From the IMG/VR virus record IMGVR_UViG_3300025264_001337, positions 1 through 31,077 of that record: 31,077 nt of DNA; one strand, written 5' to 3'. The notes below the pieces were generated by a model, which had not been told where the DNA came from, made no database searches, and was given only the letters and a program-made list of their open reading frames with translations. The DNA comes from a virus. Below are positions 16,330 to 24,317 of the stretch, one piece after another. Numbering within the stretch: position 1 is the first letter of the stretch; each line of letters opens with the position of its first letter. Both the position numbers and the translations under genes were made by a program.

Positions 16330-16769
16330 GTCCCCTTCTCCAATTCATCTAGGGTGGGCATTTTCACCCGCTCTTTGAAGAATCCCAAACATTCAAGCTC
16401 CCATTGCGCCTCATGCGCCCTTTTGCCGGTTTTCTCTATGTCTTTGGTATAGCCATGCCTAGAAGCGTATAGCCATGCCTCTCTGGCATTCCAAAACTCT
16501 GCAACAAGGTTCTTTATCCAGCGAGGCTTTTCTTCCTCTAAGGCCGCATCGACCCATTCTTTGAATTGTTTCCCAGCACCGTATAGCGTTCCGCTCATCC
16601 AATAAGTCTTTGATAGATTTCTTAGGACCGGATACGAATAACGCCGGAGAATCTTTGTAACAGATTCCTTGTTCCACTCATCGGTTGGGATTCTGTTGAT
16701 AATCATTTCCGCCTGTCCCGCTTGACAGTAAACCTTGTTCATATCTGTGTACAGATTCATGCTCGACAT
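16323..16769 (-). CDS. hypothetical protein, 148 residues
   Basis: The gene starts with AAGGAG seven bases before ATG. The product is soluble, mixed alpha, with aromatic helices (WNAREAWLYASRHGYTKD, then EKTGKRAHEAQWELECLGFF). I recognise no domain. A 14-bp direct repeat (GTATAGCCATGCCT, plus strand, at 16447-16460 and 16467-16480) lies within the gene. It overlaps the next gene in the same direction. Confidence 0.65.
   Translation of the reverse strand: MSSMNLYTDMNKVYCQAGQAEMIINRIPTDEWNKESVTKILRRYSYPVLRNLSKTYWMSGTLYGAGKQFKEWVDAALEEEKPRWIKNLVAEFWNAREAWLYASRHGYTKDIEKTGKRAHEAQWELECLGFFKERVKMPTLDELEKGTC
16447..16480. repeat. 14-bp direct repeat, period 20
   Basis: GTATAGCCATGCCT occurs twice, at 16447-16460 and 16467-16480, inside a coding region. 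The period of 20 puts the copies in different frames, so they do not encode a repeated peptide. The core TATAGCCATGC also occurs near 15828-15838. Confidence 0.7.
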
Positions 16770-16786
16770 GGTTTTTCTCCTTTCTG

Positions 16787-17047
16787 TTAACTAGTATGCT
16801 TCAGTTCGGTAACCGCTTTGCCTTCGCCCTTCCGATTCACAAAATAGGCGAACTGCTGCTGGGATTTCGTTAGGTCACAGGCTAAGAAATTGAGGTGACT
16901 GCCGTCCTCGTAACGATGCATTACAACGTCGTGCCCGGAGACAAATACGCCGTCCTTTGTTTTCCACGCACACGCCCTATATCGCCATAATTCTATTTCG
17001 TTTTCGAGATCGCGCACCGTTGTGTTAACCACTTCGTTCGTTTTCAT
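16787..17047 (-). CDS. hypothetical protein, 86 residues, with duplicated start region
   Basis: The product begins M-K-T-N-E-V-V-N-T, the same nine residues as the protein at 17139-17573, because a 43-bp segment covering the ribosome site and first codons is duplicated. After this leader the sequence is unrelated: a helical part (DLENEIELWRYRACAWKT) then mixed strands with HLNFLACDL. The domain is unknown. AAGGGA lies about nine bases before ATG. Confidence 0.65.
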   Translation of the reverse strand: MKTNEVVNTTVRDLENEIELWRYRACAWKTKDGVFVSGHDVVMHRYEDGSHLNFLACDLTKSQQQFAYFVNRKGEGKAVTELKHTS

Positions 17048-17062
17048 GTTTCTTTTCCCTTG
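17020..17062. repeat. 43-bp direct repeat, copy 1 (second copy 17546-17588)
   Basis: An exact 43-bp match between 17020-17062 and 17546-17588. Each copy contains, on the minus strand, the ribosome site AAGGGA, ATG and the first codons of a gene. The match ends sharply at both sides (G/T before, G/T after), as expected from a recent duplication or recombination. Confidence 0.9.
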
Positions 17063-17065
17063 GCA

Positions 17066-17245
17066 TTATTCATCCTCCAGAATCGCGTCTCTGGCGATTC
17101 GAACAGCTTCTAGGCATTTGGCCTCTCTCGCCTCGGCATCATCTGTCAGCGGTTCTTTTGCAATATGAACCACCGAAACAACACATCCCGGACCACCCGG
17201 TACATGCGTAGTGCGGGTTCTTGCTGGGGTTACACGCATCAGCAT
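17066..17245 (-). CDS. possible small overlapping gene, 59 residues
   Basis: A frame from ATG 17245 (GGAG at 17253-17256, seven bases upstream) to TAA overlaps the 3' end of the Cys-rich gene by 107 bases in another frame. Its last 35 residues (KEPLTDDAEAREAKCLEAV, then helix RIARDAILEDE) look like real protein: amphipathic, acidic and helical. The first part, rich in Arg/Thr/Pro, looks like read-through of the other frame. It may instead be the remnant of a longer gene. Low confidence. Confidence 0.35.
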   Translation of the reverse strand: MLMRVTPARTRTTHVPGGPGCVVSVVHIAKEPLTDDAEAREAKCLEAVRIARDAILEDE

Positions 17246-17573
17246 GGCACATCTCCGAAATGTGGTGAAGGGCGCAAGTTTGGCACTTTGGCGCAAATGA
17301 TAGGCCCACGGGCGCGGAAATTAAATCTGACTCAAGTATGTTGTGCGCACTGCTGGGATTGCTTGTCCCATAAGAACCAGCAAACTGAATCAGATACACT
17401 CGTCGATAGAGCCAGACATATGAGCTTGGGTTGAGTCCTGCCACATATCCAACGCGACCCTTAATCCAATCGTAGAACGCATTAGACCAATGCCCTTCGT
17501 ACTCCGGGATGACCCTAACCCACGTTCCCACGGCGTATTTAAGCTTTGTGTTAACCACTTCGTTCGTTTTCAT
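17139..17573 (-). CDS. Cys-rich hypothetical protein, 144 residues
   Basis: The start at 17573 is preferred over a longer frame because AAGGGA stands nine bases upstream and because the longer frame would overlap the DUF3987 gene. The N-terminus M-K-T-N-E-V-V-N-T is shared with the 86-residue protein at 16787-17047. The C-terminal 50 residues hold about ten Cys and His (CQTCALHH, EMCHADACN, YACTGWSGMCCFGGSYC), suggesting one or two zinc sites. The middle (GTWVRVIPEYEGHW and a strand-rich stretch) resembles a small beta-barrel. Function is unknown. Confidence 0.6.
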   Translation of the reverse strand: MKTNEVVNTKLKYAVGTWVRVIPEYEGHWSNAFYDWIKGRVGYVAGLNPSSYVWLYRRVYLIQFAGSYGTSNPSSAHNILESDLISAPVGLSFAPKCQTCALHHISEMCHADACNPSKNPHYACTGWSGMCCFGGSYCKRTADR

Positions 17574-17613
17574 GTTTCTTTTCCCTTGTACATGTCCATG
17601 TACCTCAATAAGA

Positions 17614-18774
17614 TTATACCCATTCATATTGAGTGTTCCTTCCACTGAGGTTAACTCGGATCTTACTCTCCATCTCCAGAGTTGCTAGTACATCACGCAT
17701 TTCCTTCGCATCCATCCGGTGAGAAACTTTTCTAAGTAGATCGGATTGAGTAATACTCCTGTGCTCTTGGATGATCTCAGCTATATCAATCGAAGCCATT
17801 CCCTTGTCTGTAGCTGTGACTAGTCGAAGGACTCGGACTAAGTCCTCCTCGGTTTTCTTGAGGATACTATAAGCTCCGGTGATGTGGCTCTCATTAATAA
17901 CTAAAGTATCCCCTTCTACACAGGAAAGTACCATCGCAATTTTTAGTAAGTGCTTATCCCTTCTCCCCGCATAGCCCTGAGATATTTTCGAGTGATAGAG
18001 TTCTGAGGAACCGTGAAAGGATTTGTATTCCTCCTCGTGCAACTTCCTTGCATCTGGAGTTAGAGTGAAAGCTCCATGAATTAGGGTTAGCTTCTGAAGT
18101 TCCTTCACAAGATCCTCTCTAAGTTTCCTTTTCTCTGGCCCGAACTCTATCCAAGCTATGGGGTCAGGCTTCCTATCCACGTATACTAGAATCATCCGGC
18201 TGGTTAAACCTCCCCCGATTGCACTGGCAGGCATGGACTCCTTGAACCAGTCGAGAGTAGATGCTCCTAGTATCCCACACCAGACATTACTAATCCTCTC
18301 AATCCCCCTCGCCTTAGTTCTGTACTCAAATACATCGTCGCAATCGTATAGGTCCGTGACCATTACACCTAATCCTTGGTCGTAGGATCGGCGGTTGAGG
18401 AAACTACTAAACTCACCTGCTATTATAAAGCCTTGATTTACCTCAGCATCTAGCTTCTTCTCAGGATCCGGGCGAGGAACCCTCATGTATTCAATCAGGG
18501 CTTCAGGTGTAATCTTCTGACGTATTATATTAAGTGGAGGTTCTACCTTCGACAGCATCCTCGCGACCTCGTTTATTGCTGTAGATTTGTGAAGGTATCC
18601 TGATCCGGCTAGGAGTAGTACATAAAAATTCGGGAATAGAACATAAGCTCCTTGATCTAGCCAGACATTTCTTCCGAGGGCACAACTCACTCCAGAGATT
18701 GAACTCCATAAAGAGAACTCTTGGGGTATCTCTGTTTCCTCTTGCAGTTTAAGGTATCCTAAAAGGAAGTTCAT
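17614..18774 (-). CDS. DUF3987-type P-loop ATPase (helicase/primase-associated)
   Basis: The 386-residue protein has a modified Walker A LLAGSGYLHKST (54-65), in which His replaces the usual Gly before Lys, as other residues do in this family. A Walker-B-like FIIAGEFSSFL lies at 116-126, with a conserved AIGGGLTSRMI segment further on. The C-terminal 80 residues form a winged helix (ITQSDLLRKVSHRM). DUF3987 proteins are found next to phage primases, helicases and polymerases and are thought to work as replication ATPases. The ATG overlaps the polymerase stop in ATGA, so it belongs to the same operon as the polymerase. Confidence 0.8.
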   Translation of the reverse strand: MNFLLGYLKLQEETEIPQEFSLWSSISGVSCALGRNVWLDQGAYVLFPNFYVLLLAGSGYLHKSTAINEVARMLSKVEPPLNIIRQKITPEALIEYMRVPRPDPEKKLDAEVNQGFIIAGEFSSFLNRRSYDQGLGVMVTDLYDCDDVFEYRTKARGIERISNVWCGILGASTLDWFKESMPASAIGGGLTSRMILVYVDRKPDPIAWIEFGPEKRKLREDLVKELQKLTLIHGAFTLTPDARKLHEEEYKSFHGSSELYHSKISQGYAGRRDKHLLKIAMVLSCVEGDTLVINESHITGAYSILKKTEEDLVRVLRLVTATDKGMASIDIAEIIQEHRSITQSDLLRKVSHRMDAKEMRDVLATLEMESKIRVNLSGRNTQYEWV

Positions 18775-21149
18775 CCTACTATCTCCTGATCATACCAGTT
18801 AGGTCCGACAGAAATCTCCGCAGGAATCTTGAGAGGAATCTCGGTGGTATCCATCTTCACCGGGTACTCCATCAAATTCCTAATCTTTTTAAGAGCCCTG
18901 TCCAAGTTTCCCTCAGGGCAGTAAAAGCAGATCTCATCGTGTACCTGCATGATAGGATAGGCCTCATCCTCTTCCAGTACGGCTTCGGAAAGAAAGATCG
19001 CTCGGTTGATGATATCCGCCACCATTGCTTGTGGAATGAAACTGTACGCGGATCTATAGAGAGACTCGTCGAGCCGGTTGAAGAATAATCTTCTCCTTCC
19101 CATCGGTGTTGTGAGGATGCGGCTTTTATGTAGTTCCAGTTTAATACTTTCCCACCATTCACCCACTTCGGGAATCGCTTCTCTATATCTTCCAATAACC
19201 ATTTTAGCGTTCTGGTAAGAGATTCCGAAAGTCGTCGCAGCTGTACGAGGTCCGAGTCCGTAATTTCCTCCGTGGACTCCAACCTTCGAAAGCTGTCGTT
19301 GAGCAGGAGTAATTTCTGATGGATCTCTTCCGTAGATAAGACTACCCGCCCACCGGTGAATGTCAAAGTTTTCTTCATTTGTAAACCTTTCTATAAGTTG
19401 TGGTATAGGGGCTACCCAAGCTACACAACGTGCTTCGGCTTGGCTCAGATCTGCCTTAATAAATACATGGTTGGGTGCGGCCTTAAACATCCTACGGATT
19501 GGAGACTTAGGAATCTGCTGAAGGTTTCCTCCAAGTCCAAAGATAGTTTTACTACTCGAGATCCGTCCCGTGACTGTCCCAGTAGCGTGGTAGGATGTGA
19601 CCATCTTTCCATTGTCTGTAAGTTTAGAGGTTAAGAAGGTGGAGAGTAGTTTGGTATGTTCCCTGTAGCTCAGGCAAACATCGAGAAGTTTATGAGTTAT
19701 TGGATTTTTGGTCCGCCCCTTTAGCTTGACCATAGCCTTCTCATCCACAGTCTTCCTCCCTGTGGATCGATTAACTACTGGAGGTATCTTTAGTTCATTG
19801 TAGAAGTACTCCTGCATCTGCTTAGAGCTAGCGGGGTTAAGTTTCCTTCCTGCCAGCTTTGAAATTTCTTCCTTAGCACTTTCTATAGCTAGTTCAGTCT
19901 CGCCAACTAGATTTGACCTCAGTTTTAAATCAACCTTAATCCCTCTGTTCGCTACCCTAGTCAGTGCCATCATGACAGGCTGAGCATGATTCTCGTAGAA
20001 CTCTAGCTGTTCTGCCTCTATAAGCTCCTCAGTGATTCCGAGGAAGGATTCAAAAGTTGCGACGACATCCCAGCAGTTGTACTTCCAGTTTGACAGGTCG
20101 CTAGAGGAGTCATGGTCATGGGAGTAGTGGGGATTATCGGTGTAGATACTGTTGAGGAAGTCTAGAGATTTGGGTAGCTCACTGTACAGGCAGTGGAAGG
20201 CTACAAGAGTATCCATCTGGAGTCCGTAGATCTTGAAGCCAAAATCGCGGGCAAGTATAGTGCTGTCGAAAGGAAAGTTCTGGGCTACTTTTCTGATACT
20301 AGGATCCTCGAAGATCTGTCCAATCTGATTAATTATCTCCTGCTCCTGTTTCTCGGTCCAGTGGCTAGTGAAGTTAGATCCGCCTAAAACTATGATAGAG
20401 GAGCCGGGCTTACTTCTACTTTTCGCGGAGGCAAACGGGATACATATAGCGAGTTCCTTCGACCATGCAAAGCCGAGACATCTAACGTGTGAACCTATAG
20501 TCTCAATATCAAATGCAATAGTTTTCTTATTAGCCTTGATGAATTGGAGAGTATCCATCGTTGTAGTGAAGCTAGGGTCAGTTATAAAGTTCTTCGCAGG
20601 GACTTCTAGTTTAGGGGATTTGGAGTGCCGTATAGCTTTCCTCAAGTCCATCTCTACAATAGCCCGATGATGATACTGTCTTAGGACATACGCGGGGTGA
20701 TAAGTTGGAAGAACCTTGGGGCAGTTGATTCCGGGAAGTAGCGTCCCGCGATAAGCATCGATACTTCTTTTACCTGTAAGGGCGCGGAGAGCCTCCCCTC
20801 CTAAGGCTATGATGATATTCGGATTCTTCTCCTTCACTTCCTTCTGTAACTTTACCCACGCTAGTTCTAGTTCCTTTGTTGGTTTAGTCCTACGGTGGTC
20901 GTAGTAGAACTCTCCGAAGTTATTTCCGCTCGGCCTAGTCTTGACAACATTTGTAATATAACATTCATTCCTCGCGATTCCTACTGAGGCTAAGATATCA
21001 TTGAACAATCGCCCCGATGATCCTACGAAGGGTCGTCCTTGAACCTCCTCTTCCTTACCCGGAGCCTCGCCTACAATAACTACTCTAGGCTCTAGAGGCC
21101 CAATACCAGGAACTATCTTACTAGCGTAGTTATCTTCAACATTTAGCAT
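18771..21149 (-). CDS. polA: family A DNA polymerase with N-terminal uracil-DNA-glycosylase-like domain
   Basis: This 792-residue fusion has an N-terminal family 4/5-type UDG domain (1-175) that keeps GEAPG (27-31), the TNVVKTRP motif and HPA (151-153). It lacks all four Cys of the usual iron-sulphur cluster; the typical K-C-R-P is K-T-R-P. The 3'-5' exonuclease domain has DIE (214-216), QNFPFD and YNCWD. The polymerase domain has motif A DLSQAEAR (Asp567), motif B with Arg618, Lys622 and Tyr630, and motif C HDE (737-739). The O-helix residue equivalent to E. coli Phe762 is His626. Bacillus phage SPO1 polymerase has a comparable UDG-polymerase fusion. The enzyme should replicate phage DNA with proofreading. 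Confidence 0.93.
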   Translation of the reverse strand: MLNVEDNYASKIVPGIGPLEPRVVIVGEAPGKEEEVQGRPFVGSSGRLFNDILASVGIARNECYITNVVKTRPSGNNFGEFYYDHRRTKPTKELELAWVKLQKEVKEKNPNIIIALGGEALRALTGKRSIDAYRGTLLPGINCPKVLPTYHPAYVLRQYHHRAIVEMDLRKAIRHSKSPKLEVPAKNFITDPSFTTTMDTLQFIKANKKTIAFDIETIGSHVRCLGFAWSKELAICIPFASAKSRSKPGSSIIVLGGSNFTSHWTEKQEQEIINQIGQIFEDPSIRKVAQNFPFDSTILARDFGFKIYGLQMDTLVAFHCLYSELPKSLDFLNSIYTDNPHYSHDHDSSSDLSNWKYNCWDVVATFESFLGITEELIEAEQLEFYENHAQPVMMALTRVANRGIKVDLKLRSNLVGETELAIESAKEEISKLAGRKLNPASSKQMQEYFYNELKIPPVVNRSTGRKTVDEKAMVKLKGRTKNPITHKLLDVCLSYREHTKLLSTFLTSKLTDNGKMVTSYHATGTVTGRISSSKTIFGLGGNLQQIPKSPIRRMFKAAPNHVFIKADLSQAEARCVAWVAPIPQLIERFTNEENFDIHRWAGSLIYGRDPSEITPAQRQLSKVGVHGGNYGLGPRTAATTFGISYQNAKMVIGRYREAIPEVGEWWESIKLELHKSRILTTPMGRRRLFFNRLDESLYRSAYSFIPQAMVADIINRAIFLSEAVLEEDEAYPIMQVHDEICFYCPEGNLDRALKKIRNLMEYPVKMDTTEIPLKIPAEISVGPNWYDQEIVG

Positions 21150-21189
21150 GACGATTCCTTTCTGTCATTTAACTTTTCTAGTAAAAGGA

Positions 21190-22497
21190 TTAGTCTTTTT
21201 CTCCTTGTATTCGCTTCTGCGCTCGATGGAAGTGACCCGGATCAACCTCGATACCTATTGCCCTCCGACCTTCAGCCTTTGCTGCAATTAGAGTCGCGCC
21301 AGATCCGGCAAAGGGATCGAGTACAACATCTCCTAGGTTACTGCTTTGAGTTATCAAGAGCCTGAGAAGATCTTGAGGTTTCTCAAATGGATGCTCTCGA
21401 CTGGTTGTAGAGACCGGAGAGAACTCTAAGATTTCTTTAACAGGCTTAGCTAGTCGCTTCTCGCGCGGAGGCTTATATCCATAGACCAGTGGCTCGCAGC
21501 ACTTAACATAGTTATACCCCTTGAATGGAGTAGTGGTCCGTCCCTTACTCCAGATCAGGGGACTAGGACTCAATTCTAATTTATTCTTATTAAGTTCCTT
21601 ACGCCAAATTTCGTACTTATCTAGGAAGAGGAAGATGTAGAAGTGAGCAGAGGGTTTAAGGATTCTAGCCAGCTCCTTACATACCCCCTCTGCTATAGTT
21701 TTTACATACTTAGTGTCAGCATTGTCGAAGTCCTTTAGGGTTTTAGCATACGGTTGGGTGACTAGACTGGAAGATTCTCGTAGTTCTTTCTCAATAATCT
21801 CTGACCCATAGGGAGGATCAGTTATCACTAAGTCAATGGATTCGGAGGGAATGGTCTGTAATATTTTACAGCTGTCCCCGAACATTAGAGTTTCAGATAG
21901 CTCCAACTGCCCTAAGCTGGCCATAGCTTCTAGACGTTCCTCTTCCTCTTTCCTCTCTATCATCTTAGCTGCTATGGTCATCGGTAGGTTCTTGACAATC
22001 GAGGCTAGGTCTGGACGTTCCTTGAGCTTCTTCGCGAGCCGAACTTGGGTGTAAGCTGTGTTGGTGGATACCCCAACTAGATCCGCGGTCTTGGAAGTAT
22101 TCCATCCTTCTTGTGAATGTCCCTGCAACTTCTCCCCATACAACTTTCTCTTCACCTCATCTATCTGACGCATGAGTTCTATCTGCTCAGGCCATTCAAG
22201 ATCCTCCCTTTGCAGGTTCTCTTCCAGCTCAATCTCCTTGTCCTGAAGGGGATCAAGATCTTTCCGAAGGATGCAAGGAACTTCGGCGAGACCAGCTAGG
22301 GCTGATGCTCGAAACCTTCTCTCCCCTGCTACGAGATTATACTCCCCCTCTTTATCCCCTAGTGCAACGGTAAGTGGATGGAGAACTCCGTACTTCTTAA
22401 TTGACTCAGCTAACTGTGAGACTTTACTGAAGCTTGTCCTACCCCTACCCTCCCTGACTTTAACCTTCTTAATTGAAACAGAAAAACTATTGCTCAT
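21190..22497 (-). CDS. ParB-like nuclease domain fused to DNA methyltransferase
   Basis: ATG 22497 is chosen because AAGGGAG stands eight bases upstream; the GTG at 22506 abuts it. The 435-residue protein has a ParB/Srx-like N-terminal domain with GERRFRAS (58-65) and a KorB-like helical DNA-binding part (about 100-180, TADLVGVSTNTAYTQVRLA). A beta-class amino-methyltransferase follows, with DPPY (227-230) and DPFAGSGAT (394-402). Such fusions are common in phages and mobile elements. The likely role is site-specific N6-adenine or N4-cytosine methylation, with the ParB part adding DNA recognition. It lies between the polymerase gene and a small zinc-ribbon gene, overlapping the latter by 11 bases. 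Confidence 0.9.
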   Translation of the reverse strand: MSNSFSVSIKKVKVREGRGRTSFSKVSQLAESIKKYGVLHPLTVALGDKEGEYNLVAGERRFRASALAGLAEVPCILRKDLDPLQDKEIELEENLQREDLEWPEQIELMRQIDEVKRKLYGEKLQGHSQEGWNTSKTADLVGVSTNTAYTQVRLAKKLKERPDLASIVKNLPMTIAAKMIERKEEEERLEAMASLGQLELSETLMFGDSCKILQTIPSESIDLVITDPPYGSEIIEKELRESSSLVTQPYAKTLKDFDNADTKYVKTIAEGVCKELARILKPSAHFYIFLFLDKYEIWRKELNKNKLELSPSPLIWSKGRTTTPFKGYNYVKCCEPLVYGYKPPREKRLAKPVKEILEFSPVSTTSREHPFEKPQDLLRLLITQSSNLGDVVLDPFAGSGATLIAAKAEGRRAIGIEVDPGHFHRAQKRIQGEKD

Positions 22498-22798
22498 TAG
22501 AATCACTCCCTTTTACATACTCATCTACCAGAAGTTCTTTAAGGTTTTCGTACAAACATTCTCTCAGATCACTCATGAAGTTTTTCAACTCTTCATAGGT
22601 AGGAGTCTTTATCATTCTACCATCGTAGATTTGCTGTCCGCAGGTTGGACAGACATTATCATACATCTCTTTCCCCTTCGGATCTATTACTACTCTCTTT
22701 GAGGGCATTCCTTGGGATACATGGCTGAAAACTACTCCCTCCGGTTCTAGAGAAATGATCTTGTGACACAGTTCTCGCAGTTCAAGTTCGTGCATCAT
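22487..22798 (-). CDS. small putative zinc-ribbon protein
   Basis: The 103-residue protein starts with AAAGGAG seven bases before ATG. A single CPTCGQ motif (about residue 50) offers one half of a zinc knuckle; an N-terminal Cys (ELCHKI) may complete it. The C-terminal half is helical and acidic (NFMSDLRECLYENLKELLVDEY). No known function. It follows a rho-independent terminator, so its expression may be attenuated. Confidence 0.65.
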   Translation of the reverse strand: MMHELELRELCHKIISLEPEGVVFSHVSQGMPSKRVVIDPKGKEMYDNVCPTCGQQIYDGRMIKTPTYEELKNFMSDLRECLYENLKELLVDEYVKGSDSNEQ

Positions 22799-22826
22799 GA
22801 CTGGGCTCCTTTAAAATTGCGGGATG

Positions 22827-22861
22827 AAAACCTCCCGTAGGATTTTACTCCTACAGGAGGT
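22827..22861 (-). terminator. rho-independent terminator or attenuator
   Basis: A 13-bp stem, 22830-22842 paired with 22849-22861, has loop GTAAAA (minus strand) and a U4 tract at 22826-22829. The single plus-strand mismatch becomes a G-U wobble in minus-strand RNA, which supports that strand. It lies between the DUF669-like gene and the zinc-ribbon gene. Confidence 0.8.
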
Positions 22862-22890
22862 AGACGGAAAAAGTCCTAGTCCAAAAGAGT

Positions 22891-23262
22891 CTAGAATAAG
22901 AAATCCTTAACACTAGCCATCAGTGTCCCATTGACATTCCGATGGTTGGTTAAGACTCGACAAGTCAATCCTTTGAGATCGTCTGTGTCGATACTGGTTC
23001 CTGAAGGCTCAATGCCACAAGATTTCGACAATCTCTTAAGTCCAACTTGCCCATCCTTGGTATCCACTCGCCACAGTCGGCCAAAGACTATCCGACCTGT
23101 GACATCTCCGGGCTCCGTGATGCGGAACCCTAGGTTTAAATCAACTCCTCCCTTGGCATTGTTTACTATATCCGCAGAGATCAACTCTGCAGAATATTCG
23201 CCCTCAGGAATCACGGGGATCTCTTCTGGAACTTCATTCCAATTAGCTTCAATTACTGGCAT
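22891..23262 (-). CDS. DUF669-like phage protein (putative ssDNA-binding)
   Basis: The 123-residue protein opens with VPEEIPVIPEGEYSAELISA, then a G-G-V-D-L-N-L strand, a GRIVFGRLWR motif and a conserved C-terminal region (SGTSIDTDDLKGLTCRVLT). The P-E-G-x-Y-x-A start followed by a beta-rich core and a GR-x-x-F/L motif is the DUF669 pattern. These phage proteins sit next to recombinases and are proposed to bind single-stranded DNA. Here the neighbour upstream is the Sak4-like ATPase, which fits. Family recognition is by pattern only. Confidence 0.7.
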   Translation of the reverse strand: MPVIEANWNEVPEEIPVIPEGEYSAELISADIVNNAKGGVDLNLGFRITEPGDVTGRIVFGRLWRVDTKDGQVGLKRLSKSCGIEPSGTSIDTDDLKGLTCRVLTNHRNVNGTLMASVKDFLF

Positions 23263-23300
23263 TTGCTTTTCCTTTCTTGTGTAATAAGCGTATGCTTGGA

Positions 23301-24317
23301 CTAAGACTTTCCGTTGAACTCGTATCCTGTTTTCTTCAGCAACTCTACCATCCCGAGATTTGCATTCAGATTATTATCTAAGTTCGCCCTTGATCGAGTG
23401 CGAATAGCTTCAGTAGACTTGGTCTGAATAAGATGCTCGTACTTCCCACCTCCTACACCACGGACACTCATGTGCCAGAACTCATCGAACAGGGCAGGGA
23501 TTTTCGCGGGAAGATTCTTCCCCGGAATACCTATCTGGATAATGTCCCTGTCGTCAATGGTACTAACGTGCTCGTGTGCTAGGAGGACAGTGACGCACGG
23601 CAATGCACGGAGCATAAGTATCACCTCTTCTGTTTCAATAAAGGCTAGTTGGTAGTCCTGAATCTGTGGCCTCTTACCCATCCTTCCATTATTATAGAGG
23701 ACCATTCTCATTGCACTATCTACTAGCATGGTTAGGCTGTCAAGACAGATAGCCTTGAACTCCCACTGTCCCTGCCGGGCCTTGTTACTAATATCGAGGA
23801 TAGCCCTCTTAGCTTTCTGAAAACTGTCCGGCTTATTCACCTGAGTATCAGTAATGGTGATTGCATCTATCGACATCCTATCTTCTTTGAACTTATCGTC
23901 CAGCTTAAAGCAGGTTCCTAGTCCATCGTCTAGGTCAATGACCTGCAAGTGTTCCCCTAGCGTGGTGGCTAGAGCTGTCTTTCCTGAGCCTGCCGGCCCG
24001 TAGATTAGAACCTTAGGAGGTCGCGCTTCTCGTTCGCTTAGCTTTGGCATCTTTGTGTTCTCCAGAAAAAGTTTTAGATCATTAATAATGCTTTTGATTG
24101 CGTCACTTCTAATTTCATAGTATATAGTTTTGTCTAGCTTAAGCCCTTCTATAATCCCCGCATCTCTTAACATAGCTATGTGCGCTCTGGTCCCTCGCAA
24201 ATCTTGGCGGAGCAGAGCAGATATGAATCCTGTAGATAGAGGATCACTGTGAGATGCTATAAGTTTTAGAATCTTGTACCTAGAATCACTGGCTATAGCT
24301 TTTATTTTCTCTATCAT
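23301..24317 (-). CDS. ArsR-like winged helix fused to Sak4-like RecA-fold ATPase
   Basis: The 338-residue protein has an N-terminal winged helix (about 5-78, SRYKILKLIASHSDPLS then ISALLRQDLRGTRAHIAML). This resembles ArsR-type DNA-binding domains. It is followed by an ATPase with Walker A GPAGSGKT (107-114), Walker-B-like AICLDSLTML (189-198) and a LLAHEHV strand, as in phage Sak4 single-strand annealing ATPases (AAA_24 type). The start at 24317 overlaps the nuclease stop in ATGA, so the wHTH is truly part of the gene. A Met at residue 90 would give a shorter Sak4-like form. It likely promotes strand annealing or exchange with the adjacent nuclease. The wHTH may target it or make it a self-regulator. 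Confidence 0.8.
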   Translation of the reverse strand: MIEKIKAIASDSRYKILKLIASHSDPLSTGFISALLRQDLRGTRAHIAMLRDAGIIEGLKLDKTIYYEIRSDAIKSIINDLKLFLENTKMPKLSEREARPPKVLIYGPAGSGKTALATTLGEHLQVIDLDDGLGTCFKLDDKFKEDRMSIDAITITDTQVNKPDSFQKAKRAILDISNKARQGQWEFKAICLDSLTMLVDSAMRMVLYNNGRMGKRPQIQDYQLAFIETEEVILMLRALPCVTVLLAHEHVSTIDDRDIIQIGIPGKNLPAKIPALFDEFWHMSVRGVGGGKYEHLIQTKSTEAIRTRSRANLDNNLNANLGMVELLKKTGYEFNGKS

